A DNA stretch of 64,000 nt. Origin: Sphingomonas paeninsulae (GTDB lineage: Bacteria > Pseudomonadota > Alphaproteobacteria > Sphingomonadales > Sphingomonadaceae). The stretch covers positions 2,183,001 through 2,247,000 of the forward strand of contig NZ_CP032829.1 of the NCBI RefSeq assembly GCF_003660165.1. The letters are read 5' to 3'. Positions 25,377-36,230 of the stretch are shown piece by piece (position 1 is the first letter of the stretch; each line of letters starts with the position of its first letter). Position numbers and translations under genes: made by a program. The notes under the pieces were generated by a model, which did no database searches, was not told where the DNA came from, and saw only the letters and a program-made list of their open reading frames with translations.

Positions 25377-25922
25377 TTAGGTCAAAAATGCGACCAGGAC
25401 GTCGGGGTGGATCGGTAGGTCGAGAAACCCGGCAATCAGGAATAGCAGTCCGAAACCGGCTGCGATCCAACCGATTATCAACAACTTACGGCTTTCAGTC
25501 AGTGCGGAAATGCCGCTGACGGCGAGGGCGATGGACATGAATCCTTCTGCGAGGTCGAACTGATCGTCGCGGCGGCCCTGGACGTCATAGTCGGTTTCTG
25601 CGGACCTGGCCTGATCCTGCAAACCCCTTGATTCCGAACGATAACGCGCGGCGGTTTTGGTCGCGGCAGCGCTTTCCGGAATTTTATCCAGAGCCGTCAG
25701 CATCATAGCCGTGTCCTCGGATAAATGCGCCTTGACCTTGGTCGCCTGATACTGATCCCAAAGGTCGATCTTGCTTGCTTGATCGGCTTGCATATTCTGG
25801 ACGATATTGCCGTCCTTTATGTTGCCGATCGTGAGCAAAACACTCAGCGCAACGACGGTCGCACCAACCATCCGGTTCAGCGTGCGGTCGCTCGTTTCGG
25901 GGACATCCACGCCTTCGGTCAT
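25377..25922 (-). CDS. DUF4337 domain-containing membrane protein
   Basis: A 181-residue protein with one N-terminal membrane helix ('MVGATVVALSVLLTIGN'), a soluble helical middle containing the DUF4337 pattern 'NIVQNMQADQASKIDLWDQY' and 'QATKVKAHLSEDTA', and two C-terminal helices ('FMSIALAVSGISALTESRKL', 'IIGWIAAGFGLLFLIAGFL'). Function unknown. Convergent with atpF and divergent from uvrC, so it is probably a single-gene unit. Confidence 0.85.
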   Translation of the reverse strand: MTEGVDVPETSDRTLNRMVGATVVALSVLLTIGNIKDGNIVQNMQADQASKIDLWDQYQATKVKAHLSEDTAMMLTALDKIPESAAATKTAARYRSESRGLQDQARSAETDYDVQGRRDDQFDLAEGFMSIALAVSGISALTESRKLLIIGWIAAGFGLLFLIAGFLDLPIHPDVLVAFLT

Positions 25923-25990
25923 TCGATTCTCGCGTTCAATTGAATTGCGCCCGTTGTCCCGTCACGCGCGGCCCCCTAATTGGGCAGTCA

Positions 25991-27925
25991 ATGTCATCAC
26001 CGCAATCCCCCGACCGTTTCAACGAAGATGCCGCCACTTTTACGGTCAAGGGTGGTGATGCGCCCGATCTCGATGCGGGCGTGGCGGCGATCCGCAACGT
26101 CCTGAAAACCCTGCCGCAAAATCCGGGCGTCTATCGGATGACCGATCTGCGCGGCGATGTGCTGTACGTCGGCAAGGCGCGGTCGCTGCGGAACCGCGTG
26201 ACGAATTACACGCAAGTGGCGCGGCTGCCGAAACGATTGCAGCGGATGATCTCTCAGACGCGCGGTATGACGATCGTCACGACGAACAACGAGGCGGAGG
26301 CGCTGCTGCTGGAAGCGCAACTCATCAAAAGGTATCGGCCCGCGTATAACGTGCTGCTGCGCGACGATAAGAGCTTTCCGTTCATCCTGCTGCGTGCCGA
26401 CCACAAATTTCCGCGCATCTCAAAACATCGCGGCGCGCGGCGGGCAAAGGGTAATTATTATGGCCCGTTTGCCAGCGCTGGGTCGGTCAACACGACGCTA
26501 AACGCGTTGCAAAAGCTGTTCCTGCTGCGGAGTTGCACCGACAGCTTTTTCAACAATCGCGACCGGCCGTGCCTGTTGTACCAGATCAAGCGGTGCTCTG
26601 CTCCATGCGTGGGGCGGATATCCGAAGATGATTATGCCGAACTGGTGAGTGATGCGAAGTCGTTCCTGTCGGGCAAGGCGACGTCAGTACAGTCCAAGCT
26701 GGGTGACCAGATGCAGGGCGCGGCTGAGGCAATGGACTTTGAACGGGCGGCGATGCTGCGTGATCGATTGCGTGCGCTGACGTTTATTCAGGGGTCGCAG
26801 GCGATCAATGCGGACGGCGTCGGCGACGCCGATATTTTCGCGCTGGCCTGTCGGTCGGGCGTGATTTGCGTACAGGCATTTTTCATCCGGGGTGGGCAGA
26901 ATTGGGGGCATCGCGCCTTTTTTCCAGCGCATACGAACGATGTTCCGGAGGATGAAGTTCTCGCCAGCCTGTTGATGCAGTTTTATGAGGACGTGCCGCC
27001 GCCGCGTCTGATTCTGCTCGATCGCACCCTGACCGAAAGCGCGTTGCTGGAGGAGGCGCTGTGCGAGCGAGCGGGGCATAAGGTTTCAATCACAATGCCG
27101 CAGCGTGGAGATCGCGTCCGGTTGGTCAAACAGGCGACACGCAATGCCGAGGAAGCGCTGGACCGCCGTGCCGCTGAATCGACGACGCAGGGCAAGCTGT
27201 TGCGCGATATCGCGGAACTGTTCGAACTTGAGGGACCACCCAAGCGGATCGAGGTTTACGATAACAGTCATATCCAGGGGACCAATTCGGTTGGTGCGAT
27301 GATCGTTGCCGGGGCCGAGGGCTTCATCAAGGGGCAGTATCGCAAGTTCAACATCAAGAACCCCGACACTGTGCCGGGCGACGATTTCGGGATGATGCGC
27401 GAAGTTCTGGAACGCAGGTTCACGCGCGCAATGGATGAAGATCCTGATCGTGAGAATGGGACTTGGCCCGACCTGCTGCTGATCGACGGCGGCAAGGGGC
27501 AATTGTCGGCAGTGAAGGGCGTGCTCGATGCGCTGGGTGTCGAGGACGTGCCGCTGGTCGGTGTCGCCAAGGGGCCGGACCGCAATGCCGGGCGCGAGAC
27601 GTTTCATCTGGTCGATGGACGCGAGATCAACCTGCCGATGAACCATCCCGTGCTGTTTTACCTCCAGCGGTTGCGCGATGAGGCCCACAGGTTCGCGATC
27701 GGTGCGCACCGCACGAAGCGGGCGAAGGCGCTGGTGACATCGACGCTGGACGATGTGCCGGGCATCGGACCTGCGCGGAAGAAGGCGTTGTTGATGCATT
27801 TCGGTACGGCGCGGGCGGTGAAGAACGCGAGTCTGGTGGACCTGCAAAAAGCGCCCGGCGTGTCAGGGATGATGGCGCAGGGGATTTACGATTATTTCCA
27901 CGCCAGCGGGATCGAGCCTTCCTAG
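25991..27925 (+). CDS. uvrC: Excinuclease ABC subunit UvrC
   Basis: Nuclease of nucleotide excision repair that makes both incisions around UvrB-marked lesions. 644 residues. It has an N-terminal GIY-YIG domain ('NPGVYRMTDLRGDVLYVGKA', about 55-75), a Cys-rich middle ('CLLYQIKRCSAPCVGRI'), a UVR motif ('EAMDFERAAMLRDRLRAL'), the RNase H-like endonuclease domain ('RIEVYDNSHIQGTNSVGAM') and C-terminal helix-hairpin-helix repeats ('LDDVPGIGPARKKALLMHF'). The start chosen is ATG 25991; a longer frame opens at 25940. Its TAG stop shares CTAG with the convergent cupin gene. Confidence 0.97.
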   Translation: MSSPQSPDRFNEDAATFTVKGGDAPDLDAGVAAIRNVLKTLPQNPGVYRMTDLRGDVLYVGKARSLRNRVTNYTQVARLPKRLQRMISQTRGMTIVTTNNEAEALLLEAQLIKRYRPAYNVLLRDDKSFPFILLRADHKFPRISKHRGARRAKGNYYGPFASAGSVNTTLNALQKLFLLRSCTDSFFNNRDRPCLLYQIKRCSAPCVGRISEDDYAELVSDAKSFLSGKATSVQSKLGDQMQGAAEAMDFERAAMLRDRLRALTFIQGSQAINADGVGDADIFALACRSGVICVQAFFIRGGQNWGHRAFFPAHTNDVPEDEVLASLLMQFYEDVPPPRLILLDRTLTESALLEEALCERAGHKVSITMPQRGDRVRLVKQATRNAEEALDRRAAESTTQGKLLRDIAELFELEGPPKRIEVYDNSHIQGTNSVGAMIVAGAEGFIKGQYRKFNIKNPDTVPGDDFGMMREVLERRFTRAMDEDPDRENGTWPDLLLIDGGKGQLSAVKGVLDALGVEDVPLVGVAKGPDRNAGRETFHLVDGREINLPMNHPVLFYLQRLRDEAHRFAIGAHRTKRAKALVTSTLDDVPGIGPARKKALLMHFGTARAVKNASLVDLQKAPGVSGMMAQGIYDYFHASGIEPS

Positions 27926-28767
27926 GCTTTTGCGAAGATTCCCCGGATTTTACGAATCGCCCGATAGCCGACCGATTTTGCCAGATTGCGATTGGGAAAG
28001 CGTTTCGGGGCGGCGGCGGGCAGGCCCAAGCGTCGTAACATGGAGTTCATACCGCGCGCGTCGGCCTCCATATAACTCCATTCGCTGCGCCATGTGGCAG
28101 AGAAACTGATGGAGACGCCGGGGCCGTTCTGGACCCAATGCGGTGCCTTGACCGGTACGTAGATCGCGTCTCCTGCGACGAGGTCGAACACGCGCCCTCT
28201 GGTGGCGATTTCTTCGCGCCACGGCAGGTTGCGGTGTCCCCCCATATGGAAGCGTTCGTGTTCGATTCCGGCAACGATCCGTTCGTCGTCAGCGGGAAAG
28301 ACGGTGATCGACTTGGTGCCGCGCAACTGCATGAGGATGTTGTGTTCGGGATCGAAGTGGAAGGGCGTGACGGCATTGGGGCTGGATATGAAGATAAACC
28401 CCTCGCGCTTCAGCATTTCCCCCGTGACGTCGCCGACGACCGGCATCAGTTCATTAAGGGTGGCGTTCAGCAACGCGCGATATTCGGCATCCTTTTCGAT
28501 AAATTTCAGCACCATCCACGAACCGTTTTCCTCGATACCGCGTATCGTGTCCGCAATGTTCAGGCCGTTCTGGATATTGGCTTTCGAATCGACCCCCACC
28601 GGCAGATTGCCGCGATTATATTCGACATCGACCGGACGCATACGCGCCGCCAGAGCGATTAGCGCATCCAGTTCGAACATCGGGTGGCCCGTTAACCGGT
28701 GATGCAGCGTGCCGGATAGCTCGGGATAGAGAGCTGTTAACCCGGACAGGTCGGAAAAGGTGGTCAT
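27922..28767 (-). CDS. Cupin-like (JmjC-type) Fe(II)/2-oxoglutarate dioxygenase-like protein
   Basis: A 281-residue protein of the cupin_8/JmjC-like class. An HxD...H iron site is visible as 'VTPFHFDPEHNILMQLRGTK' (about residues 135-155) and 'VPVKAPHWVQNG' (about 222-233), with 'ITVFPADDERIVAG' after the first. It is probably a hydroxylase of a protein or small molecule; the substrate is unknown. The start overlaps the upstream acyltransferase by 4 bases. It is last in a coupled trio with a polysaccharide deacetylase and a CelD/BcsL-like acyltransferase. Confidence 0.85.
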   Translation of the reverse strand: MTTFSDLSGLTALYPELSGTLHHRLTGHPMFELDALIALAARMRPVDVEYNRGNLPVGVDSKANIQNGLNIADTIRGIEENGSWMVLKFIEKDAEYRALLNATLNELMPVVGDVTGEMLKREGFIFISSPNAVTPFHFDPEHNILMQLRGTKSITVFPADDERIVAGIEHERFHMGGHRNLPWREEIATRGRVFDLVAGDAIYVPVKAPHWVQNGPGVSISFSATWRSEWSYMEADARGMNSMLRRLGLPAAAPKRFPNRNLAKSVGYRAIRKIRGIFAKA

Positions 28768-29903
28768 AACAGCCTGCGGACCCCCGCTGAGATCGTTTCA
28801 AGTGCGCGACAGGCATAGAATGCCAAAGTGCGCCCCACGCCCTTCAGAGGCACCGTAATGCGCACGATCTCTCGCCGCTCTGCCCAGATGCTGTTGATCA
28901 TCGAATGATCCTCGATCGCACAGCTATCCATCCATTCCACGTCGGTGCCGTCCAGAATTTTCAAATTCTCGAGCTGGATCAGGACGCCGGGGGAGTAGCG
29001 CGCATAATTCTCATCGAAAGCGATCTTGAAGCTGTAACTGCCCGGTGGCGTGATAAAGTTCACGAGCAACGCGAGCGGCCTGCCATCCAGCGTAAGCCGC
29101 AGGATTTCGAGTTTGCCCATCGCGAAGGCGCCCGCGATCGATTGTTCGAAGAAAGTTTTGGTTGCAGGGTCGTTACGCAGAGCCGAACCCGCGCGTCCTT
29201 TCCAGCCCGATGCTTCGAGTTCGAGAAATTCGGCGATCCAGGTTTCGACGATCCAGTTTTCGACAGGGCCATGCGCGGACAGGCGATCGAAGGCGACCTC
29301 ACCAAGTTCGGCAAGTCTCAACTGTAGTCGTTTGATTTCTTTTCGTTTTTTCTTTCTGATGTTGAGTTCGTAATAGGCTTGCGAGGACAAATTACTTTTC
29401 AGAAAGGCTCGTTCGGAACGGTGGACGATGTCCGCACGGCGTTCCGCTTTCAAAGCGGAAAGCAACGCCCCCTGTCCGACCAACCCGCAGACGTGGAAAA
29501 ATGAGGGTGCCCATTTTGCCGTATCGAGTTCGCCAAGGATCGCAGCCCAGAATTGACGCTCGAAACCGGCACGAACCAGCGGCGTGCCGAGAAAGGCGTG
29601 ATAATGTTGCCAGTTCTGGACATGGCGGATCGGTGTGCGCCCGTATTTGTTGCCTGTGCAGACAGCGATCATGCCGATCAGGAGCGGACCCTGACGAACC
29701 GCGAGCATTCGTGCTGCGATTGGGGCAGGGAGATTGCGAATCGACGGTTCGAGAAACCAGCGTTCGGCAAAGGGTGCAGGTTCGGACGCTTGTTCTGCCA
29801 GATCATCCCATGCTTGCGCCCATGAATCGGGTATTTCGGCCAGTGGCACCGTTTCCACTGCCACCGCTGCCGTTTCCGGGCGCGGGGGAGCGACGTAGCT
29901 CAT
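28764..29903 (-). CDS. CelD/BcsL-type GNAT acyltransferase (Acetyltransf_6)
   Basis: A 379-residue protein of the BioF2-like/CelD-BcsL GNAT family, which is related to FemAB ligases. Diagnostic parts are 'NIRKKKRKEIKRLQLRLAEL', 'FLELEASGWKGRAGSAL', 'LTLDGRPLALLVNFITPPG' and 'SFKIAFDENYARYSPGVLIQ'. Members act on cell-surface polysaccharides or lipids, but the acyl donor and acceptor here cannot be read. ATG 29901-29903 (MSYVAPPRPE) overlaps the deacetylase stop by 4 bases; an open frame extends upstream but is out-of-frame coding of the deacetylase. Predicted cytosolic. Confidence 0.87.
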   Translation of the reverse strand: MSYVAPPRPETAAVAVETVPLAEIPDSWAQAWDDLAEQASEPAPFAERWFLEPSIRNLPAPIAARMLAVRQGPLLIGMIAVCTGNKYGRTPIRHVQNWQHYHAFLGTPLVRAGFERQFWAAILGELDTAKWAPSFFHVCGLVGQGALLSALKAERRADIVHRSERAFLKSNLSSQAYYELNIRKKKRKEIKRLQLRLAELGEVAFDRLSAHGPVENWIVETWIAEFLELEASGWKGRAGSALRNDPATKTFFEQSIAGAFAMGKLEILRLTLDGRPLALLVNFITPPGSYSFKIAFDENYARYSPGVLIQLENLKILDGTDVEWMDSCAIEDHSMINSIWAERREIVRITVPLKGVGRTLAFYACRALETISAGVRRLL

Positions 29904-30937
29904 GCCGTTTCCAGCGCGTGCATTATTTCGGTCGATCGGATCGGTAACACGCCGTTTTTGGCGAACAGGTCGAAAACTCCGTCCCACCAACTCCAGAATG
30001 TGCGGAGATCGGCGGCGTCGCGAACGTAGGGCGTGTGACCGGGGACGACGCTGGGCGTGTGGAACGACAAGCTGAACAACTGGTGCCCGTCGTCCAGCAA
30101 GCAGCGGATCGCTTCGCAGGCGTCGGTCAGCGGCACGCCCTCTGGGGTGAGGGGTACGCGACCGATCATGCCGGTGCGTGCCAGCAGGCCACCGATCTTG
30201 CCGTTGTAGATGCTGGGATAGCGGCGGAGCCTGCCTGTAAACGCCGCTGTCAGAGGAAGCTCGTTCAACGTATCGGAAACGCGCCACGGCCAGACTGGAT
30301 GCCCTGAGAAGTCGGGGCCGCCCTGTCGCCGGTAATCGAACAGCGAGCGGATCGACACGTCAAGCCTGTACCCGGCCTCGACCAGCAAGTCGGCGGTGTG
30401 TCGGCCGATGCCGTAGCGCCCGGCGCGGTAAATGGTAGGACGGACACCGAACGCCCGTTCGATGCGCTCTGTCAGCGCGAACAGCTTTGCACGCTGAAGG
30501 TCGATGGGCAGATTGCCGAGATAGCTGTTGCGACCCGACAAATCTTCGTCGAACGGCGGATTGACCCACGGATGAAGCTGGGTGCCGACATCGCACTGGT
30601 CGTTTTCGACCAATGTGCGGATGATCGTGGCGGTGGCGGGGGTATCGACAATCGGCCAGTCGACCATGTGTGTGGGGACGCAACCGGCGGCAACGAGGCG
30701 CACGTTCGCCTCTGGCAGCGCCGACATTGCGGATGTCGCGACCGAATCGCGGCTGAAAGGGGCGTTCCAGTCGAACTCCTCTTCGGCGTCGGCAAAGATC
30801 GCGAAACGACGGCCGAAACCGGTCGGCAGTATAATGCGGGCCGTGACCGGTGGCGGCAAATCGAGTCGCGCGCATTCCACCTGAATCTTGCCCCTGCCGA
30901 TGACGATGACCTTAGTCGTGAACCGAACGATTAGCAC
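29900..30937 (-). CDS. Polysaccharide deacetylase family protein (NodB-like)
   Basis: A protein of about 345 residues with NodB-type deacetylase motifs: 'FAIFADAEEEFDW' (catalytic Asp region, about 45-57), 'DVGTQLHPWVNPPF' (metal His), 'PTIYRAGRYGIGRHTADLL' and 'LFSLSFHTPSVVPGHTPYV'. It probably removes acetyl from an envelope glycan or lipid sugar. No clear signal peptide is seen, so it may act in the cytosol. ATG 30937 is the longest start; an internal GTG near codon 20 is possible. First of three coupled genes, each overlapping the next by 4 bases. Confidence 0.85.
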   Translation of the reverse strand: MLIVRFTTKVIVIGRGKIQVECARLDLPPPVTARIILPTGFGRRFAIFADAEEEFDWNAPFSRDSVATSAMSALPEANVRLVAAGCVPTHMVDWPIVDTPATATIIRTLVENDQCDVGTQLHPWVNPPFDEDLSGRNSYLGNLPIDLQRAKLFALTERIERAFGVRPTIYRAGRYGIGRHTADLLVEAGYRLDVSIRSLFDYRRQGGPDFSGHPVWPWRVSDTLNELPLTAAFTGRLRRYPSIYNGKIGGLLARTGMIGRVPLTPEGVPLTDACEAIRCLLDDGHQLFSLSFHTPSVVPGHTPYVRDAADLRTFWSWWDGVFDLFAKNGVLPIRSTEIMHALETA

Positions 30938-31024
30938 GGTGCGGTTGATGGTTAGTTATCATCCTGCGTTTTCCTGATGCCCAAGCCACTTTCGCATGAT
31001 TGCGGGGGTCGCCATAGGTAAAGA

Positions 31025-31618
31025 ATGCTGATCCGTGCCCAAACCATTGTCTGCGCGGTTCGCGCTCATGGCGAACACGGCGCGATCGTGCGGGGGCTGA
31101 CTGCGGAACACGGGTTGCTGGCGGGCTATGTCAGGGGCGGCCGGTCGCGGCGGCTGCGTCCGATATTGTCGGCGGGCAATATCGTGGAGGCGGAGTTTCG
31201 GGCGCGGACCGAGGATCAGCTTGCTGCATTGACGGTGGAACTTGTGACCAGTCGTGCTGCTTTGCTGACGGAACCAATGGCGGCGGCGGCGCTCGACTGG
31301 GCAACGGCGCTGGCCGCAGCGACTCTGCCGGAGGGGCATCCTTATCCACGGATATACGCCGCGCTGGATGGTGTAATCGCGGCGATCGAGGCAGCTTCGG
31401 TTGCGCGGGACTGGGCGAACGGGCTGGCACGGTATGAATTGCTGGTGCTGGCCGAGCTGGGATTCGGGAGTGACAATGTTGCGGGCGACGACGGGCTGCT
31501 CGCGCGGTTGAAGGATAACGGAGAGCGGCTGTCGGCGGACCTGTTTGCCGGGCGCAGGGTGGATGTGATGGCGGCGCGCGAGCGGCTGATCGACCGCCTG
31601 ACGCGCGCCGTTGGTTGA
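31025..31618 (+). CDS. recO: RecO recombination mediator, short form
   Basis: RecO works with RecF/RecR to load RecA on SSB-coated DNA. The N-terminal OB fold is clear ('[20 protein letters not shown]', '[20 protein letters not shown]', '[19 protein letters not shown]'), and the helical part ends in '[16 protein letters not shown]'. At 197 residues it is about 40-50 short of typical RecO: after '[12 protein letters not shown]' the usual segment with the zinc-site region is absent, and the chain continues in frame with '[20 protein letters not shown]'. Not a frameshift. Start of recO-metZ-apaG-LysR. Confidence 0.86.
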   Translation: MLIRAQTIVCAVRAHGEHGAIVRGLTAEHGLLAGYVRGGRSRRLRPILSAGNIVEAEFRARTEDQLAALTVELVTSRAALLTEPMAAAALDWATALAAATLPEGHPYPRIYAALDGVIAAIEAASVARDWANGLARYELLVLAELGFGSDNVAGDDGLLARLKDNGERLSADLFAGRRVDVMAARERLIDRLTRAVG

Positions 31619-31651
31619 CCTGACACCCGTGGTGACGGCAAAGCGATTTTT

Positions 31652-32859
31652 ATGAAGCGCAAAACTGGCCAGGATCGATCGATAACCTCAACATGGCGGC
31701 CTGCCACTCTGGCCGTCCGTGGGGGACTGCACGCAGCGAATATGGCGAGACGTCGGAGGCTTTGTTCCTGAATTCGGGATATGCCTATGACAATGCCGAG
31801 ACCGCTGCGGCGCGGTTCAACGGCGAAGACGATGGCATGACCTATTCGCGGTTGCAGAATCCTACCGTCCAGATGCTGGAGGAGCGGATCGCGTTGATGG
31901 AGGGGGCGGAGGCTTGCCGCGCTCAGGCTACCGGCATGGCGGCGATGACGACGGCTTTGCTGTGTCAGTTGCAGACGGGCGATCATGTGGTTGCGGCGCG
32001 GGCTGCGTTCGGGTCGTGCCGTTGGCTGACCGATACATTACTGCCGAAGTTTGGGATCACGACGACGACCATCGATGCGCGCGATAATGACGCGTGGGTG
32101 GCGGCGATCCAGTCGAACACCAAGGTTTTCTTTTTCGAAACGCCTGCCAATCCGACGATGGATATCGTGGATATGCGGTTCGTCTGCGATCTGGCGCGAG
32201 CGCATGGAATTACCACGGTTGTCGATAACGCGTTTGCGACTTCCGTTTTGCAGCGACCCCTGGAATTCGGCGCTGATGTGGTTGCCTATTCGGCGACCAA
32301 GATGATGGACGGGCAGGGGCGTGTCCTGGCTGGTGCGGTTTGTGGGTCGGCGGAGTTTATCAACGACAAGCTGTTGCCGTTTCAGCGAAACACCGGGCCG
32401 AACCTGTCGCCATTCAACGCTTGGGTAGTGTTGAAGGGGCTGGAGACGCTGGACCTGCGGGCAATGCGGCAGTCGGAGAATGCGCTGGCGCTCGGTAAGT
32501 TCATGGACGGCCGCGTGGCGAAGATGCTGCATCCGGGGTTGCCAAGCCACCCACAGCATAATCTGGCGATGGCTCAGATGAAGGCGTGCGGGCCGATATT
32601 TTCGTTCCTTCTGGACGGCGGGCGGCGGCAGGCGATGGACCTGCTCAACGCGCTGGAACTGGTCGATATCTCGAATAATATTGGGGACAGTCGCAGCCTT
32701 ATGACGCACCCTGCATCGACGACGCATCACGGGGTTGGCCCCGAGGGTCGTGAGGCGATGGGCGTGGTCGAGGGGATGTTGCGGATCAACGTCGGGCTGG
32801 AAGATCCGCTCGATGTGATCGCCGACATCGATCGTGCGCTGACCAGGGTAGGGCTATGA
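31652..32859 (+). pseudogene. metZ: O-succinylhomoserine sulfhydrylase, interrupted by a single-base frameshift near the N terminus
   Basis: PLP enzyme of the Cys/Met-metabolism family; MetZ makes homocysteine directly from O-succinylhomoserine and sulfide. ATG 31652 encodes 'MKRKTGQDRSITSTWRPATL' and 'AVRGG', then the frame is lost. The remainder continues in another frame as 'TARSEYGETSEALFLNSGYA', on through the PLP lysine in 'VVAYSATKMMDGQGR' to 'RALTRVGL'. One extra G in the run 31721-31725 restores a 402-residue enzyme. ATG 31693 would yield a shorter product with an unrelated N terminus. Probably a sequencing error. The stop overlaps apaG. Confidence 0.86.
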
Positions 32860-33254
32860 AAGCACTGTTCCCCTTTGCGGAGGAAACACGCGGCGTCACG
32901 GTGCGCGTGTCGGTCAGTTACCTGCCCGAACAGTCGCAACCGGGGAGCGCGCGGTGGTTTTGGGCCTATCACATCCGCGTCGAGAACGATGGTGAGATGG
33001 CGGTGCAACTTATGACGCGCCACTGGATCATTTCCGATGGACGCGGTGAAAAGCATGAAGTTCAGGGCGACGGTGTGGTCGGTGAGCAGCCGGTGATCCT
33101 GCCCGGCGCGAGTTATGATTATGTCTCGGGCTGTCCGCTGCCGACGCCGAGCGGATCGATGGTGGGAAGTTTCGGGATGATCGGCGAAGACGGTTCGCGG
33201 TTCGACATTGGGGTGCCACGTTTCGAATTGCTGACCCCGGTGACCACCCGATGA
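32856..33254 (+). CDS. apaG: ApaG domain protein
   Basis: A 132-residue single-domain ApaG protein (fibronectin III-like beta sandwich) linked in enterobacteria to Co2+/Mg2+ resistance. Motifs are 'VRVSVSYLPEQSQPGSARWF', 'FWAYHIRVENDGEMAVQLM', 'RHWIISDGRGEKHEVQGDGV' and 'GSMVGSFGMIGEDGSRFD'. The actual biochemical role is unclear. It overlaps metZ upstream and the LysR gene downstream by 4 bases each. Confidence 0.93.
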   Translation: MKALFPFAEETRGVTVRVSVSYLPEQSQPGSARWFWAYHIRVENDGEMAVQLMTRHWIISDGRGEKHEVQGDGVVGEQPVILPGASYDYVSGCPLPTPSGSMVGSFGMIGEDGSRFDIGVPRFELLTPVTTR

Positions 33255-34036
33255 AGCGCACGCACCTGCCATTGAACGGGCTGCGCGTGTTCGATGCGGC
33301 GGCGCGGCATCTGTCGTTTACGCGGGCTGCCGATGAACTGGCGGTTACGCCGGCGGCGGTTGGGCAGCAGATCCGCGCACTTGAGGATACGCTGGGCGTG
33401 GTCCTGTTTCGTCGGACGCCGAAGGGGCTGGAACTGACGCCGGAGGGCGAGGCCGGGCTGGTCGAATTGCGCCGGGGGTTCCTGAATTTCGAGGAAGCGG
33501 TGCGCGCGATGCAGGCCGGGCAGACGTCGAAGTCGCTGGCGATTGCGGCGCCGCGCGACTTTTCAGCCAAATGGCTGGCGGGACGGTTGGCCAATTATCG
33601 CAAGACCGATGCAGATTTGCGCTTTGCTCTGGTTGCGGCCGATGCCGGGCTGGATTTCACAGAGGCCAATCTCGATCTCGCGATCTCTTTCGACACCGGG
33701 CCGGGCGCGCATGAGGGCGTTGCGATCGGGCCGCGTGGATTTGTGATCGTCGGCACGGCGGACGGTGAGACCGGTGCGATCGGTTGGCCGGGGCATCCGG
33801 GCGATGGCGAGGTTGCGGCGCTCACGGTGGCCGATGCGGGACTTGCCATCGATGCGGCGGCACTTGGGCTGGGGCGGGCGACTGTGCCTGCCATGCTGGT
33901 AGCTGCCGATATCGAGGTGGGGCGGGTCAGTGTGTTCGGGAGCGAGGACAGTGAACTGGGTTACTGGCTGGTCGCGCCCTTGCCACAGTGGCGTCAGAAG
34001 AAGGTCAAGGCACTGGTTGAGGCACTGGCGGCCTAA
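33251..34036 (+). CDS. LysR-family transcriptional regulator (GcvA-like, short effector domain)
   Basis: A 261-residue LysR regulator. The N-terminal winged helix is typical of the GcvA subgroup ('LPLNGLRVFDAAARHLSFTR', 'AADELAVTPAAVGQQIRALE', 'GVVLFRRTPKGLELTPEGE'). The effector domain starts at 'SLAIAAPRDFSAKWLAGRLA' but is about 30-40 residues shorter than usual. Targets are unknown; unusually for LysR it is not divergent from a neighbour but is the last gene of recO-metZ-apaG. Convergent with parE. Confidence 0.9.
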   Translation: MKRTHLPLNGLRVFDAAARHLSFTRAADELAVTPAAVGQQIRALEDTLGVVLFRRTPKGLELTPEGEAGLVELRRGFLNFEEAVRAMQAGQTSKSLAIAAPRDFSAKWLAGRLANYRKTDADLRFALVAADAGLDFTEANLDLAISFDTGPGAHEGVAIGPRGFVIVGTADGETGAIGWPGHPGDGEVAALTVADAGLAIDAAALGLGRATVPAMLVAADIEVGRVSVFGSEDSELGYWLVAPLPQWRQKKVKALVEALAA

Positions 34037-34047
34037 AGGAGAGCCGA

Positions 34048-36191
<2,144 letters not shown>

Positions 36192-36230
36192 GTCTTGAGA
36201 ATCCGTTCCCGGGGAGGGAGCAGATCGCCT

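Noticed and set aside
29904-30287. N-terminal extension of the CelD/BcsL-like acyltransferase
   Set aside because: The extra residues are the polysaccharide deacetylase gene read out of frame; the 4-base ATGA overlap gives the natural start at 29903.
31438-31500. Frameshift as the cause of the short RecO
   Set aside because: Neither alternative frame restores the missing segment, and the downstream residues continue the family pattern in the same frame, so it is an in-frame shortening.
31619-31651. SAM-II riboswitch before metZ
   Set aside because: Only 33 bases separate recO and metZ and no SAM-II consensus is visible there or upstream of recO.
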